From the NCBI GenBank assembly GCA_023381035.1, contig JAMCTK010000003.1:1-52836 (forward strand): 52,836 nucleotides of DNA. Direction: 5' to 3'. The stretch comes from Patescibacteria group bacterium (GTDB taxonomy: Bacteria > Patescibacteria > Microgenomatia > Levybacterales > UBA12049). Numbering within the stretch: the first letter of the stretch is position 1; each line of letters opens with the position of its first letter. The notes below the pieces were generated by a model that saw nothing but the letters and a program-made list of their open reading frames with translations, had not been told where the DNA came from and ran no database searches. Shown piece by piece: positions 34,172-43,525 of this stretch. A program made the position numbers and the translations under genes.

Positions 34172-34200
34172 TTTACAGATTATAAGATATTTGCTAAAAT
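34172..34200 (+). promoter_or_regulatory. Promoter of the 123-aa gene
   Basis: -35 TTTACA (34172-34177), exactly 17-nt spacer, extended -10 TGCTAAAAT with hexamer 34195-34200, then 8 nt to the ATG at 34209. Confidence 0.78.
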
Positions 34201-34208
34201 AGCTGGCT

Positions 34209-34580
34209 ATGGAAAAACCTAAAGTAAAACCAGGTCCAGAGTGGCTAATCAGATCTCCTGAAGCTAGAGAAGAAAATTGCATTATGGAATCGGAGAGACT
34301 GATGTCAGTTTTACCCGTTGCTCAATCTCATAGAATTGAAGTAACTCTTCTGGCAAGCGCTGGCGAAACATACCCTGCACCAAATTACTGGCGTCCTACT
34401 ACTGACTCTACCCCAGAAGGAGCTATTCACTCAGGGAAAGGACAAATCAATGACGGTATTGTTCCGGAAGATTCGGTTTATGTAAGGTTGAGCGGAGAAA
34501 CATCCAAAGATCTTAAAGATTTTTGGGATGATGTCAGAACTAGAGAAGAAGAAGCTAAAAAAATCGGAACAAAAGCATAA
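34209..34580 (+). CDS. Hypothetical 123-aa soluble protein
   Basis: Not recognised. It is soluble, begins MEKPKVKPGPEWLIRSPEAR, has a Pro/Thr-rich middle (GETYPAPNYWRPTTDSTPEG) and a charged helical end (SKDLKDFWDDVRTREEEAKK). It is a monocistronic gene with a strong extended -10 promoter and its own terminator, divergent from the MFS operon, so expression is likely. Composition matches the neighbours. Confidence 0.7.
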   Translation: MEKPKVKPGPEWLIRSPEAREENCIMESERLMSVLPVAQSHRIEVTLLASAGETYPAPNYWRPTTDSTPEGAIHSGKGQINDGIVPEDSVYVRLSGETSKDLKDFWDDVRTREEEAKKIGTKA

Positions 34581-34582
34581 AG

Positions 34583-34615
34583 AAATGAGACCGCGGAGCG
34601 GCCTCATTTAGTTTC
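34583..34615 (+). terminator. Intrinsic terminator of the 123-aa gene
   Basis: AAATGAG-A-CCGC / GCGG-C-CTCATTT: 11 pairs with one A-C mismatch and a GGA loop (34583-34609), followed by AGTTTCCTTT. Confidence 0.75.
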
Positions 34616-34705
34616 CTTTGCATATCTTATCTTCCAAGACTTTACAGGCTACAGGTAAAAAATATATAAAAAATTTGTAAGAAGCAAGCAAGAAGTAACT
34701 AGGGG

Positions 34706-34845
34706 CTAAATTTTTTTACACATCGGTAACCAGTCTTCAAAAAAATTTTCTCTCATTATTCCTTCCAGAATTCTTCCTTACTGCTTAAACCCAATTTACT
34801 ATACATGCCGTGCAACTTCCGTATTCTTAACTCTTTTTCTCCCAA
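34706..34845 (-). pseudogene. Possible LuxR-type HTH remnant and tiny ORF downstream of maf
   Basis: Minus strand, another frame from the end of maf: a stretch reading KELRIRKLHGMYSKLGLSSK then EEFWKE before a stop at 34756-34758. It resembles the last helix of LuxR-family helix-turn-helix domains (xxIYxKLGVSSRxEL). No start or upstream domain exists. Its stop overlaps an ATG (34756) opening a 16-residue frame (MRENFFEDWLPMCKKI). It may be a decayed regulator end or chance. Confidence 0.25.
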
Positions 34846-35423
34846 AAATCGGAAATAATTATTCCAAACTTCTTAAGTTCTTCTGTAACCGCCAATATTG
34901 GAAGCCCTACAACATTAAAGAAATCATCTTCCACTCTTTCAAGGAAAATTCCTGCCTTTTCCTGAACCCCATAGGCTCCTGCCTTATCCATAGGCTCTCC
35001 TGTTTCAACATAAGCATCTATTTCTTCTTCTGATATTTCCCTGAAAAAGACTTTTGACTGAACAGATCTTGTTGTTAAAACTTTAGCTTTTGAATCCATT
35101 ATGGTAAATCCCGTAATTACCACATGATCACGTCCGCTTAATTTTTGTAAGATTTCTTTCGCATGCTTCGGGGAGCGTGGTTTTTCAATAATGTCACCGT
35201 CAACAACTATTATTGTATCCGCTGCAATAACTATGGCATCCTCATATTGAGCAGCAACAGTCTTTGCTTTTTCTTTAGAAACCTTTTCAGCAAATTCCAC
35301 AGGATTTTCTTGTGAGACTGAACTTTCGTTAAATTCACTTACCTTAATTTCAAATTTGAAACCAGCTCTTTCTAATATTTCTTTTCTTCTGGGAGATTTT
35401 GATGCTAAAACTATTTTTCTCAT
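34827..35423 (-). CDS. maf: Maf family nucleotide pyrophosphatase
   Basis: A 198-residue Maf/HAM1-superfamily pyrophosphatase that hydrolyses dTTP/UTP or modified nucleotides. Visible: the start IVLASKSPRRKEILERAG, AADTIIVVDGDIIEKPRSPKHAKEIL and the C-terminal DKAGAYGVQEKAGIFLERVEDDFFNVVGLPI. The metal-binding acidic residues are intact. The -10 (TATAAT) ends 6 nt before the ATG, so it has its own leaderless promoter although downstream of other minus-strand genes. Confidence 0.96.
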   Translation of the reverse strand: MRKIVLASKSPRRKEILERAGFKFEIKVSEFNESSVSQENPVEFAEKVSKEKAKTVAAQYEDAIVIAADTIIVVDGDIIEKPRSPKHAKEILQKLSGRDHVVITGFTIMDSKAKVLTTRSVQSKVFFREISEEEIDAYVETGEPMDKAGAYGVQEKAGIFLERVEDDFFNVVGLPILAVTEELKKFGIIISDFWEKKS

Positions 35424-35429
35424 TGCCTT

Positions 35430-35435
35430 ATTATA
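35430..35435 (-). promoter_or_regulatory. -10 of maf, leaderless spacing
   Basis: Minus strand TATAAT, exactly 6 nt before the maf ATG. No convincing -35. Confidence 0.6.
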
Positions 35436-35467
35436 GTCAGGTTTAGGGTTTAATGGAAGTTGTTTTT

Positions 35468-36088
35468 TTAACTAACGACATGTACTCTCAACCACCTTGC
35501 AGCTTCTTTGTGGTCGTATTTATGATCTGGAGTCGGCTTAAAATCAAGCTTTGTCATTTCCTCTTGAATCTCAAGCATGGTTTTTATGGTAGTTTTCGGT
35601 AGCCCCATCGCTTTTTGCTTTTTCATAATTTCCTCTACTTCTTTTGCGCTAAAATCTTTTCTTGCAAGAAGAATTGTTAGTATTACAGGATTTTTTATAA
35701 CTACAGACTTGCCAAATAGTTCAGCTACTCTTCTATCGGGGTGAATCCCATAAGCAACGATTTCATCAGGCGGAAATATTTTTGTCGGATCACTTTTTAG
35801 TCCATTTATCTCATCAATCGCAGAATAGAATGGTCTAAGTCTCCCTGCTATCGTTTTAGTATAAGCTTCAACTTCTTCGGCGCTAAACTTCGCGATTCTA
35901 GTTTGAGATGCAGACTCAAATAAATCATCCCACACAATTTTGACATCCTGAGGATTTCTAAAACGCTCGGCCAAATCCAAGATCTTAAAAGCTGTTTGTT
36001 GAATCACCTCAACCTCGACAGAAACAGCTCTCCTTTTGGGTGTACTTGTTATTTGAGCAGAAGTAGTAATTCCAGATTCTGGTTTCAT
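35468..36088 (-). CDS. Hypothetical 206-aa soluble protein downstream of fusA
   Basis: Not recognised. It is soluble and mostly helical, with a disordered Ser/Thr-rich N-terminus (MKPESGITTSAQITSTPKRR), VIQQTAFKILDLAERFRNP, a YGIHPDRRVAELFG segment and a C-terminal KYDHKEAARWLRVHV. The ATG lies 25 nt after the fusA stop without a Shine-Dalgarno, so it is probably the tail of the fusA transcript. Confidence 0.7.
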   Translation of the reverse strand: MKPESGITTSAQITSTPKRRAVSVEVEVIQQTAFKILDLAERFRNPQDVKIVWDDLFESASQTRIAKFSAEEVEAYTKTIAGRLRPFYSAIDEINGLKSDPTKIFPPDEIVAYGIHPDRRVAELFGKSVVIKNPVILTILLARKDFSAKEVEEIMKKQKAMGLPKTTIKTMLEIQEEMTKLDFKPTPDHKYDHKEAARWLRVHVVS

Positions 36089-36113
36089 ATATTTATGCGC
36101 GGCTAGGGGTTTA

Positions 36114-38249
36114 CTACTCTACGCGGCCTGTAAACGTAGACTTTGCCAGCATTTGCTGGACAATGTTATTGGGTACCTCTTCGTAGTGAGAAGGTTCCAT
36201 GTAATAACTTGCTCTTCCTTGAGACATTGATCTTAGTGCAGTTGAATATCCAGAAAGCTCGGCAAGCGGAACCATAGCTAAAATGATTGTTGCTCTTCCT
36301 CTTTCTTCTGTTCCCATAATCTGAGCTCTTTTTGATGAAAGATCACCAATAACATCTCCCATAAACTCTCCCGGAGTTGTTACTTCAACTTTCATGATTG
36401 GTTCGAGCAGAGACATTTCTGCTTTTTTAGATGCAGCCTGTAATGCTTGAGATGCCGCAATTTTAAAAGCAACATCAGAAGAATCTACTTCATGATATGA
36501 TCCGTCATAAACCGTAACTCTAAGATCTACAACTGGATATCCAAGTAAAATTCCGTTTTCCAAAGTTTCTTTAACTCCTTTTTGAATAGAAGTAACAAAT
36601 TCAGCTGGAATTGCTCCTCCTTTAATTGCATCAACAAACTCGTACCCTTCTCCTCTTTCCTTGGGCTCAACTCTGAGCCAACAATGTCCGTACTGACCTC
36701 TACCTCCTGATTGCCTAATATATTTTCCTTCTCCTTCTGCTTGATTTTTGATTGTTTCTTTGTAAGCAACTTGAGGTGCTCCAATATTTGCTAAAACTCC
36801 AAATTCTCTCTTCATTCTGTCAACCATAATCTCAAGCTGCAATTCTCCCATTCCGGAAATAATAGTCTGGTTTGTTTCGTGGTTAGTCTTAATTCTAAAA
36901 GTTGGATCTTCTTCAGAGAGTCTTTTAAGAGCAAGTCCCAACTTTTCCTGGTCGATCTTGGTTTTTGGCTCAATTGCCATAGAAATAACTGGCTCAGGGA
37001 AGGTAATTTGCTCAAGAATAATTGGTTTTTTATCCTCAGTAAGAGTGTCTCCTGTACCGGTATCTTTAAGACCAACTAAAGCAACTATTTCTCCTGCGTA
37101 TGCTTCTTTAATTTCCTCTCTGTGATTTGCATGCATCAAAAGAATTCTTCCGACTCTCTCTTGATTATTTTTGTTGGTATTGTAAATATATGATCCGGCA
37201 GCAATTTTTCCGGAATATACTCTAAAATAAGTGAGTTTTCCAACATGAGGATCGATTTGAATTTTAAAAGAAAGTCCGGCAAAAGGACCATTTATATCAG
37301 GTTCTCTTACCTCTTCTTCTCCTGTTTTTGGGTTAACCCCTTTAACAGCTCCAACATCCAAAGGAGAAGGAAGATAATCGATAACAGCATCTAAAAGTGG
37401 TTGAACTCCTTTATTTCGAAGAGATGATCCTGCATAGATTGGAACCAGTTTGTAAGCAATTACTGCACGTCTCAACCCTGCTTTAAGCTCATCTACGCTC
37501 ATTTCTTCTCCGTTTAAAAACTTTTCCATTAAAACGTCATCGTTTTCGGCAATCTTTTCGATAAGTTTATGTCTATACTCTTCCACTTGTTCCTTCATGT
37601 CCTCAGGAATCTCATCGGAAACTTCATATTTTGCCCCTAATTGATCTGATCCCCAAATATATGCTTTTTTACTAAGAAGATCTACTGTTCCTTTAAAAGA
37701 AGATTCAAAACCAATTGGCAAAACCATAATGGCAGGATTTGCTCCAAGTCTTTCCTCAATGGATTTAACTGTTGCTAAGAAATCTGCTCCCAGCTTATCC
37801 ATCTTGTTTACAAAACAAAGTCTCGGAACATTATATTTATCTGCTTGTCTCCAAACTGTTTCTGACTGAGATTGCACTCCCTCCTCAGCATCAAGAACAG
37901 TAATGCCTCCATCCAATACGCGAAGAGATCTTTCTACTTCAGCTGTAAAATCAACGTGTCCGGGAGTATCAATAATATTTATTCTGTAGCTATCATCTTT
38001 TCCGGAATCAACATTAGACGTATGAGTCCAAAAAGCGGTTGTAGCAGCGGAAACAATGGTAATACCTCTTTCTCTTTCCTGGTCCATCCAGTCCATTTGA
38101 GTATTTCCTTCATCAATGTCACCGATCTTATATGTTCTTCCTGTGTAGAATAAAATACGTTCGGTTGTCGTGGTTTTACCCGCATCAATATGCGCAATAA
38201 TACCAATATTTCTAATTTTTTCTAATTCGTAATGTCTAGTTTCTGCCAT
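36114..38249 (-). CDS. fusA: Elongation factor G
   Basis: A 711-residue translocation GTPase. G domain: [20 protein letters not shown] (residues 17-36), [31 protein letters not shown] and FVNKMDKLG. Domain II ([18 protein letters not shown]), domain III ([15 protein letters not shown]), domain IV ([18 protein letters not shown]) and domain V follow. Normal length and order. It follows the rpsL-rpsG-hypothetical genes but has its own extended -10 promoter and a hairpin at the predicted mRNA 5' end. Confidence 0.99.
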   Translation of the reverse strand: MAETRHYELEKIRNIGIIAHIDAGKTTTTERILFYTGRTYKIGDIDEGNTQMDWMDQERERGITIVSAATTAFWTHTSNVDSGKDDSYRINIIDTPGHVDFTAEVERSLRVLDGGITVLDAEEGVQSQSETVWRQADKYNVPRLCFVNKMDKLGADFLATVKSIEERLGANPAIMVLPIGFESSFKGTVDLLSKKAYIWGSDQLGAKYEVSDEIPEDMKEQVEEYRHKLIEKIAENDDVLMEKFLNGEEMSVDELKAGLRRAVIAYKLVPIYAGSSLRNKGVQPLLDAVIDYLPSPLDVGAVKGVNPKTGEEEVREPDINGPFAGLSFKIQIDPHVGKLTYFRVYSGKIAAGSYIYNTNKNNQERVGRILLMHANHREEIKEAYAGEIVALVGLKDTGTGDTLTEDKKPIILEQITFPEPVISMAIEPKTKIDQEKLGLALKRLSEEDPTFRIKTNHETNQTIISGMGELQLEIMVDRMKREFGVLANIGAPQVAYKETIKNQAEGEGKYIRQSGGRGQYGHCWLRVEPKERGEGYEFVDAIKGGAIPAEFVTSIQKGVKETLENGILLGYPVVDLRVTVYDGSYHEVDSSDVAFKIAASQALQAASKKAEMSLLEPIMKVEVTTPGEFMGDVIGDLSSKRAQIMGTEERGRATIILAMVPLAELSGYSTALRSMSQGRASYYMEPSHYEEVPNNIVQQMLAKSTFTGRVE

Positions 38250-38273
38250 ATATTTTAAATTTATTTTTAATTC

Positions 38274-38301
38274 AAAAAAAGACTTCCCTTTCGCAAGGAA
38301 G
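38274..38301 (-). terminator. Terminator-like hairpin ahead of fusA
   Basis: Minus strand: 7-bp stem CTTCCTT/AAGGGAAG type (arms within 38283-38301, one G-U pair) followed by TCTTTTTTT (U7 at 38274-38280). It either ends the upstream rpsL-rpsG transcript or forms the 5' hairpin of the fusA mRNA. Confidence 0.65.
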
Positions 38302-38309
38302 CTACTTAG

Positions 38310-38318
38310 AGTATACCA
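38310..38318 (-). promoter_or_regulatory. Extended -10 promoter of fusA
   Basis: Minus strand TGGTATACT, hexamer 38310-38315, predicted start near 38303, just before the hairpin. No good -35. Confidence 0.6.
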
Positions 38319-38345
38319 TAAATTAGCTGTTGATTTCCAGTATCG

Positions 38346-38795
38346 TTAGTCTATTTGGACAGCAAGGTCTTTCCGCAATAAATATTTACTAAGTAATCTA
38401 TTAAATTTATTTTCCATCTTTTCTCCACGATTTTCTCTTGAAAAATCTTCTCCCGGATCAAGTTTAAAGGTAATTAGATCCGTCCTTAAGTCATATTCAA
38501 CTACCAGTTTTGTAGATGGAGAAACTTCCGAACCGCTGATGTACTCGATTGATCTTCCCCACGAAACTGCAGTATTTATAGCATCAGGATGTAGCTTAAA
38601 GTCAACCCGAGGAGAAGCGGGACTTAATTTTTTTCTTTTTCTTATAATGTCTTTTCCTGAAACTTTTGAATAGATTCTCCTTACAACTCCCATGACTTCT
38701 CCTGTTAGATTTTCTTGCCTTATTCCAAAAACAGCAGGTTTTTGCTCTTTTTCACGAATAATAGGGAACACTGGTGTAGTTTCAAGGTTTCTCAT
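38346..38795 (-). CDS. Hypothetical 149-aa protein between rpsG and fusA
   Basis: Not recognised. I start at ATG 38795 (MRNLETTPVFPIIREKEQKP), 25 nt after the rpsG stop; a TTG at 38840 would overlap rpsG. It is soluble with a basic middle (KDIIRKRKKLSPASPRVDFKL), a beta-rich segment (KLVVEYDLRTDLITFKLDPG) and a charged C-terminus (NKFNRLLSKYLLRKDL). Its place in the str operon suggests a translation-linked role, but this is context only. Confidence 0.65.
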   Translation of the reverse strand: MRNLETTPVFPIIREKEQKPAVFGIRQENLTGEVMGVVRRIYSKVSGKDIIRKRKKLSPASPRVDFKLHPDAINTAVSWGRSIEYISGSEVSPSTKLVVEYDLRTDLITFKLDPGEDFSRENRGEKMENKFNRLLSKYLLRKDLAVQID

Positions 38796-38820
38796 GGAGA
38801 TTGTAAGGGAGAAACCCTGT

Positions 38821-39294
38821 TTAGCGTCTAAAGTGAGCAAAAGCGCGGTTGGCTTCAGCCATTCTGTGAGCTGTGTCTCTTTTTTTGATTGCTGCGCCCT
38901 CGTTATTAAGAGCGGAGGTAATTTCGTGCGCTAATTTTTGTTCAAATGTATTGTATTCTTTATTTGATTTTGCTCTTGCTGCTTCAATTATCCAACGCAT
39001 AGCAAGCGCAATTTTTCTGTCTCCTCTTACTTCCATAGGAACCTGATAATTTGCTCCTCCGACCCTTTTTGCCTTAACTTCTTGTCTTGGTCCAACATTT
39101 TGGAGAGCTTTTTCAAAAAGTTCAAGTGCATTCTGTCCATCTTTTGCCAAAATTTCAAATGTTTTGTAAATAATGTTTTGGGCAACGGTCTTCTTACCAT
39201 CTTGCATAAGGTTGTTGGTAAATTTAGTTACCAAAACACTATTGTAAAGACTATCAGGTGCTACTTTTCTTTTTTCTACTTTCTTGTGTCTCAT
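38821..39294 (-). CDS. rpsG: 30S ribosomal protein S7
   Basis: A 157-residue uS7 of the head and E site. Visible: VLVTKFTNNLMQDGKKTVAQNIIY, LELFEKALQNVGPRQEVKAKRVGGANYQVPMEVRGDRKIALAMRWIIEAAR and the C-terminal HRMAEANRAFAHFRR. Confidence 0.98.
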   Translation of the reverse strand: MRHKKVEKRKVAPDSLYNSVLVTKFTNNLMQDGKKTVAQNIIYKTFEILAKDGQNALELFEKALQNVGPRQEVKAKRVGGANYQVPMEVRGDRKIALAMRWIIEAARAKSNKEYNTFEQKLAHEITSALNNEGAAIKKRDTAHRMAEANRAFAHFRR

Positions 39295-39311
39295 GTTATT
39301 ATTGTCTCAGC

Positions 39312-39737
39312 TTAAGCAGCTGCAGGTTTTCCTCCTCTTTTTGTCCCATATTTACTTCTTGAAGTTTTCCTACCGTCTACTCCCTGTAAATCATACTTAC
39401 CACGGACTATATGATATTTTACACCTGGTAAATCTTTTACTCTTCCTCCTCTAATTAAAACGATTCCGTGCTCTGAAAGTGAATGCCCAACGCCTTGAAT
39501 GTAGGCTGTAACTTCCATTTTATTGGAAAGCTTAACTCTTGCGACTTTTCTAAGCGCTGAGTTTGGTTTTTTAGGAGTCATGGTTTTAACTAAAGTTACA
39601 ACTCCTCTTTTTTGTGGAGAGGTAACGTTTGTGTACAATCTATCTTTAGCATTAAAAAGACGTCTCAAGGCTGTTGCCCTGGTTTTCTTAATCTTTTTTG
39701 ATCTTCCTCTTTTTGATAATTGTGATAATGTTGGCAT
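39312..39737 (-). CDS. rpsL: 30S ribosomal protein S12
   Basis: A 141-residue uS12 at the decoding centre. The streptomycin-related loops look wild type: [15 protein letters not shown] (K42-equivalent present) and [19 protein letters not shown] Shine-Dalgarno (AAGGAG) precedes the ATG, unlike most operon heads here. It lies 23 nt after the rpoC stop. Confidence 0.98.
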   Translation of the reverse strand: MPTLSQLSKRGRSKKIKKTRATALRRLFNAKDRLYTNVTSPQKRGVVTLVKTMTPKKPNSALRKVARVKLSNKMEVTAYIQGVGHSLSEHGIVLIRGGRVKDLPGVKYHIVRGKYDLQGVDGRKTSRSKYGTKRGGKPAAA

Positions 39738-39759
39738 ATCTAACTCCTTAGGTTTGGCT

Positions 39760-39789
39760 ATTATACTGCACTTACGGGTACAGCTTCAA
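39760..39789 (-). promoter_or_regulatory. Possible rpsL promoter inside the rpoC end
   Basis: Minus strand: -35 TTGAAG (39784-39789), 18-nt spacer, -10 TATAAT (39760-39765). It would give rpsL-rpsG a separate start about 15 nt before the Shine-Dalgarno region. Confidence 0.4.
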
Positions 39790-42700
39790 CCTTTTCAGCA
39801 GGTTCCTCTTCTTCAACTTCTGCGGTTTTATCTTCAACTGGAATAAGACGTCCAATAATTACGTTTTCTTTAAGTCCTATTAATCTGTCTTCTGCGCCTT
39901 CAAGAGCTGCTTCTGTTAATACTTTTGTAGTTTCCTGGAATGAAGCTGCTGATAGCCATGAATCTGAGAACAGGGATGATTTTGTAATTCCAAGCATTGT
40001 TTGTCTGGCTGTGGCTGGTTCTCCTCCTTGAGAAAGTACTTCTCCGTTAATTTCCTCAAATCTGGTTCTGGTAATAAAGTCTCCAGGAACAAGAGCAGTA
40101 TCTCCAACGGTCTCGATAATTACTTTATCTGACATTTTTCTAAGAATAACTTCAAAATGTTTATCGTTAATTACAATTCCCTGAGATTCATATACTTTTT
40201 GTGCCTCATTAATTACGTATTTCTGTGCCTCTCCCAAAGTTCCAATTTTAATTACTTCTTTTGGATCAAGATAACCTTGTGCTAATTGAGTTCCAACGCT
40301 GACCTCATCCCCATCTTTAACTGATAAAGTAGAAGATCCTGGGATAAAGTACTCTTTTTCTTCAACAGGTTTAACTCTAGAGTTTTTAATAGTTAATAGG
40401 TACCCATCGTCTGTGGATTCAACTTTTACTTTTCCGGAAAGCTCTGCGATCGGGGCCATATTCTTAGGTGTCCTCATTTCAAAGAGCTCTTCGACTCTTG
40501 GTAGACCCTGGGTTACGTCGCTCATAACAACTCCTCCGAAATGTCTAACACGCATAGTAAGCTGTGTTCCCGGCTCTCCGATGGATTGAGCTGCTATTAC
40601 TCCAACCGGAACTCCGTTTTGGACTTTCTTCTTATTACTAAAGTCAATTCCATAACAAGCTGAACAAATTCCATGCTCCATAGAACAGGTAAGAGGAGAT
40701 CTTACGAGAGCTTCTGTTACTTCTCCATCCACAATTGCTCTAACTTTCTCTTCTGTGATCAACTCGCCTTCTTTAACAATTTCTTTCTTTGTTTTCTTGG
40801 AAACAATTTTCAGGGCTGCAAATCTTCCGTAAAGTCTATCTCCAAAAGATGCTGTTCTTCCTTCTTCATCTTTAACAACTAATACTCCATCTTTTGTTCC
40901 GCAAGTATCTTCTTTAATAATTACATCGTGAGACACGTCAACTAAACGTCTTGTAAGGTATCCTGCGTTTGCAGTTTTTAGAGCAGAATCGGTTAATCCT
41001 TTTCTGGATCCACGAGCAGATGCTACGTATTCAAAAATTGAAAGACCTTCTCTAAAGTTAGATTTAATCGGAAGTTCAACGATTTTTCCGAGTGGATCTA
41101 AAATAAGACCTCTCATGGCGGAAAGCTGTTTTAATTGTTCTTTACCGGCTCTAGCACCTTCTGAATCAATAATTGTTTTAATTACGTTTTCGGATTTAAG
41201 ATTATTCCAAGTTAAATCTGCAATTTCTTCTGTTGTTTTTAGCCAAACTTCATTACAAAGCCTTTTTCTTTCTTCAATTGTAATAAGTCCTGATTGATAC
41301 TCCCCTTCAATAACCTTGACCTTTTTCTCAGCTTTGGCAATTAATTCATCTTTTTCTAAAACTTCAATATTATCAAATACGGATACTGAAATTCCCGACA
41401 CGGTTGAACCGTAAAATCCAAGTGACTTAATGTCATCAATTAAAGCTGCAACTTCTTCATCAGGACAGTTAGCAATTGCCTTAGTAATAATTCTTTTAAT
41501 ACCAGATGCTTTAATGGGTTCATTTATGAAACCAAGCACATTTGGAATATGCTCGTTAAGCATTAGTCTTCCGATTGTTGTTTCAATGGTATGTCCTTTA
41601 ACTCTTACGTTAATTGGCTCTTTAAGAGAAATTGTGTCCAATGAATGAGCGAGGAATGCCTCTTGTTCATCCTTGAAACTCTTTAGTTCTTTCTGTCTTA
41701 AAGTTTCATCTATTGTTGTTAGATAAAAAACTCCAACAGCCATTTCCTTGTTTGGAAGTGTAATCGGACTTCCGTCTGCAGGCTTAAGTAAGTTATGACT
41801 TGGCATCATAAGTCTAATTGCTTCTTCTTGTGCTTTTTCAGAAAGCGGAATATGGACTGCCATTTGATCTCCGTCGAAATCCGCATTGTAACCTGCGCAA
41901 ACACAAGGATGAAGCGAAATCGCAGCACCTTCTGTTAACACTGGATAGAAAGCTTGAATTCCCAGCTTGTGAAGAGTTGGAGCACGATTTAAAAGCACTG
42001 GATGATTTTTGGTAATTTCTTCTAAAATATCAAATACCTCCGGTGGTCTTTTTTCGATAAATCTCTTAGCGGACTTAATGTTTGGAGCAAAACCTCTTAC
42101 GATAACTTCCCTTAAAACAAAAGGCTTAAACATCTCAAGTGCCATTTCTTTTGGAAGACCGCACTGAGATAATTTAAGATTTGGTCCGACAACGATTACT
42201 GATCTTCCTGAATAATCTACTCTTTTTCCAAGAAGATTTTGTCTAAATCTTCCCTGCTTACCTCTTAACATGTCGGAAAGCGATCTTAAAGTAGAGGTAA
42301 CCTGAGTGCTTCTCTGTGAGGCGTCTATAAGCGAATCTACAGCCTCCTGAAGCATTCTTTTTTCGTTTCTAAGGATGATCTCAGGTGCTCCCAGAGAAAT
42401 TAAGTGTTTTAACCTATTATTTCTGTTAATTACTCTTCTATATAGGTCGTTAAGGTCTGATGTTGCAAATCTTCCACCCGATAACTGAACCATTGGTCTA
42501 AGATCCGGAGGTAAAACCGGTAAAGCTTGCATAATGATTGAAGTAGGAGTAACTCCTGCTTTTCTCATTACCTCAATTAGTCTTAATCTTTTGATCAGCT
42601 TAAGGTATTTTTGTCCTTTGGATTTATCTGCTTCTTTTCTTAAATCAATTATTAACTGGCTAAGATCAAGTTTGGTGATAAGTTCCAAAAGTCCATCTGT

Positions 42701-43525
42701 TCCTGTTTTAATAGTAAAGAAAGTTGGAATATCGTATTCAAGAATCTTAAAATACTCATCTTCGGATAAAACGCTTCCAATTTTAAGACTCTTTAAGAGT
42801 CTTCCGAGGGCATCTGCGATTTCATCCATTTTTTTGGATTCAGAAGCAAATCTATCGTTTAGTCTTGCAATTTTTTGTCTTTTTTGAAGTTCAAATTCCT
42901 CGGAAACCAAAGCTTTTTGTTCATCCTTGGCTTTAGTTTGTTTTAATTCTTTTTTCTTTTCTTCAATTTCTTCATCAAGCTTCTTCTCTTCGGCATCAAT
43001 ATCTGCTTTTAACTCTTCTTTTCTTTTTTCAATGTTTTCTGCCAAAACCGCAAAGCTTTCTTTTCTTTTTTCCTCATCAACATCGGTGATTAAATAAGAT
43101 GCATAATAAATTACGGATTCCAGGCTTTTTTGAGGCATGTCCAAAATTAATGGCAAAGCAGAGGATAATCCTTTAAAGAACCATACATGGGCAACAGGAG
43201 CAGCAAGCATAATATGGCCCATTCTCTCTCTTCTTACCCTAGAAAGAGTAACTTCAACGCCGCATTTGTCGCAAATTATACCTCTATTTCTAATTCTTTT
43301 ATATTTTCCACAATAACATTCCCAATCCTTGGTTGGACCAAAGATTCTTTCGTCAAAAAGACCTGCTTTCTCCGGTCTAAGAGTTCTATAGTTGATTGTT
43401 TCGGGTTTGGTAACCTCACCATAAGACCAATCCAAAATATCATCTTTATTTGCTAAAAGAATCTTTAAGGACTTAAAGTCTAAGATTGTAATATCTTTCA
43501 TTTTTTTAAAGTTATCGTTATTCAT
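39761..43525 (-). CDS. rpoC: RNA polymerase beta' subunit
   Basis: A 1254-residue beta' subunit. Visible in order: the N-terminal zinc site ([19 protein letters not shown]), a helical coiled insert of about 100 residues rich in Lys/Glu (near residues 150-250, as in several Gram-positive-type beta' proteins), [21 protein letters not shown], the catalytic NADFDGDQM, the bridge-helix region ending in LIDP-type GLILDPLG, the second zinc site (CGTKDG and [11 protein letters not shown]) and [19 protein letters not shown]. The C-terminus carries an acidic tail. Starts with an 8-nt overlap of rpoB. Confidence 0.99.
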   Translation of the reverse strand: MNNDNFKKMKDITILDFKSLKILLANKDDILDWSYGEVTKPETINYRTLRPEKAGLFDERIFGPTKDWECYCGKYKRIRNRGIICDKCGVEVTLSRVRRERMGHIMLAAPVAHVWFFKGLSSALPLILDMPQKSLESVIYYASYLITDVDEEKRKESFAVLAENIEKRKEELKADIDAEEKKLDEEIEEKKKELKQTKAKDEQKALVSEEFELQKRQKIARLNDRFASESKKMDEIADALGRLLKSLKIGSVLSEDEYFKILEYDIPTFFTIKTGTDGLLELITKLDLSQLIIDLRKEADKSKGQKYLKLIKRLRLIEVMRKAGVTPTSIIMQALPVLPPDLRPMVQLSGGRFATSDLNDLYRRVINRNNRLKHLISLGAPEIILRNEKRMLQEAVDSLIDASQRSTQVTSTLRSLSDMLRGKQGRFRQNLLGKRVDYSGRSVIVVGPNLKLSQCGLPKEMALEMFKPFVLREVIVRGFAPNIKSAKRFIEKRPPEVFDILEEITKNHPVLLNRAPTLHKLGIQAFYPVLTEGAAISLHPCVCAGYNADFDGDQMAVHIPLSEKAQEEAIRLMMPSHNLLKPADGSPITLPNKEMAVGVFYLTTIDETLRQKELKSFKDEQEAFLAHSLDTISLKEPINVRVKGHTIETTIGRLMLNEHIPNVLGFINEPIKASGIKRIITKAIANCPDEEVAALIDDIKSLGFYGSTVSGISVSVFDNIEVLEKDELIAKAEKKVKVIEGEYQSGLITIEERKRLCNEVWLKTTEEIADLTWNNLKSENVIKTIIDSEGARAGKEQLKQLSAMRGLILDPLGKIVELPIKSNFREGLSIFEYVASARGSRKGLTDSALKTANAGYLTRRLVDVSHDVIIKEDTCGTKDGVLVVKDEEGRTASFGDRLYGRFAALKIVSKKTKKEIVKEGELITEEKVRAIVDGEVTEALVRSPLTCSMEHGICSACYGIDFSNKKKVQNGVPVGVIAAQSIGEPGTQLTMRVRHFGGVVMSDVTQGLPRVEELFEMRTPKNMAPIAELSGKVKVESTDDGYLLTIKNSRVKPVEEKEYFIPGSSTLSVKDGDEVSVGTQLAQGYLDPKEVIKIGTLGEAQKYVINEAQKVYESQGIVINDKHFEVILRKMSDKVIIETVGDTALVPGDFITRTRFEEINGEVLSQGGEPATARQTMLGITKSSLFSDSWLSAASFQETTKVLTEAALEGAEDRLIGLKENVIIGRLIPVEDKTAEVEEEEPAEKVEAVPVSAV

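Noticed and set aside
42860..43110. Intein or insertion in rpoC at the charged helical segment
   Set aside because: The segment is a coiled helical insert known from other bacterial beta' proteins; no splicing motifs.
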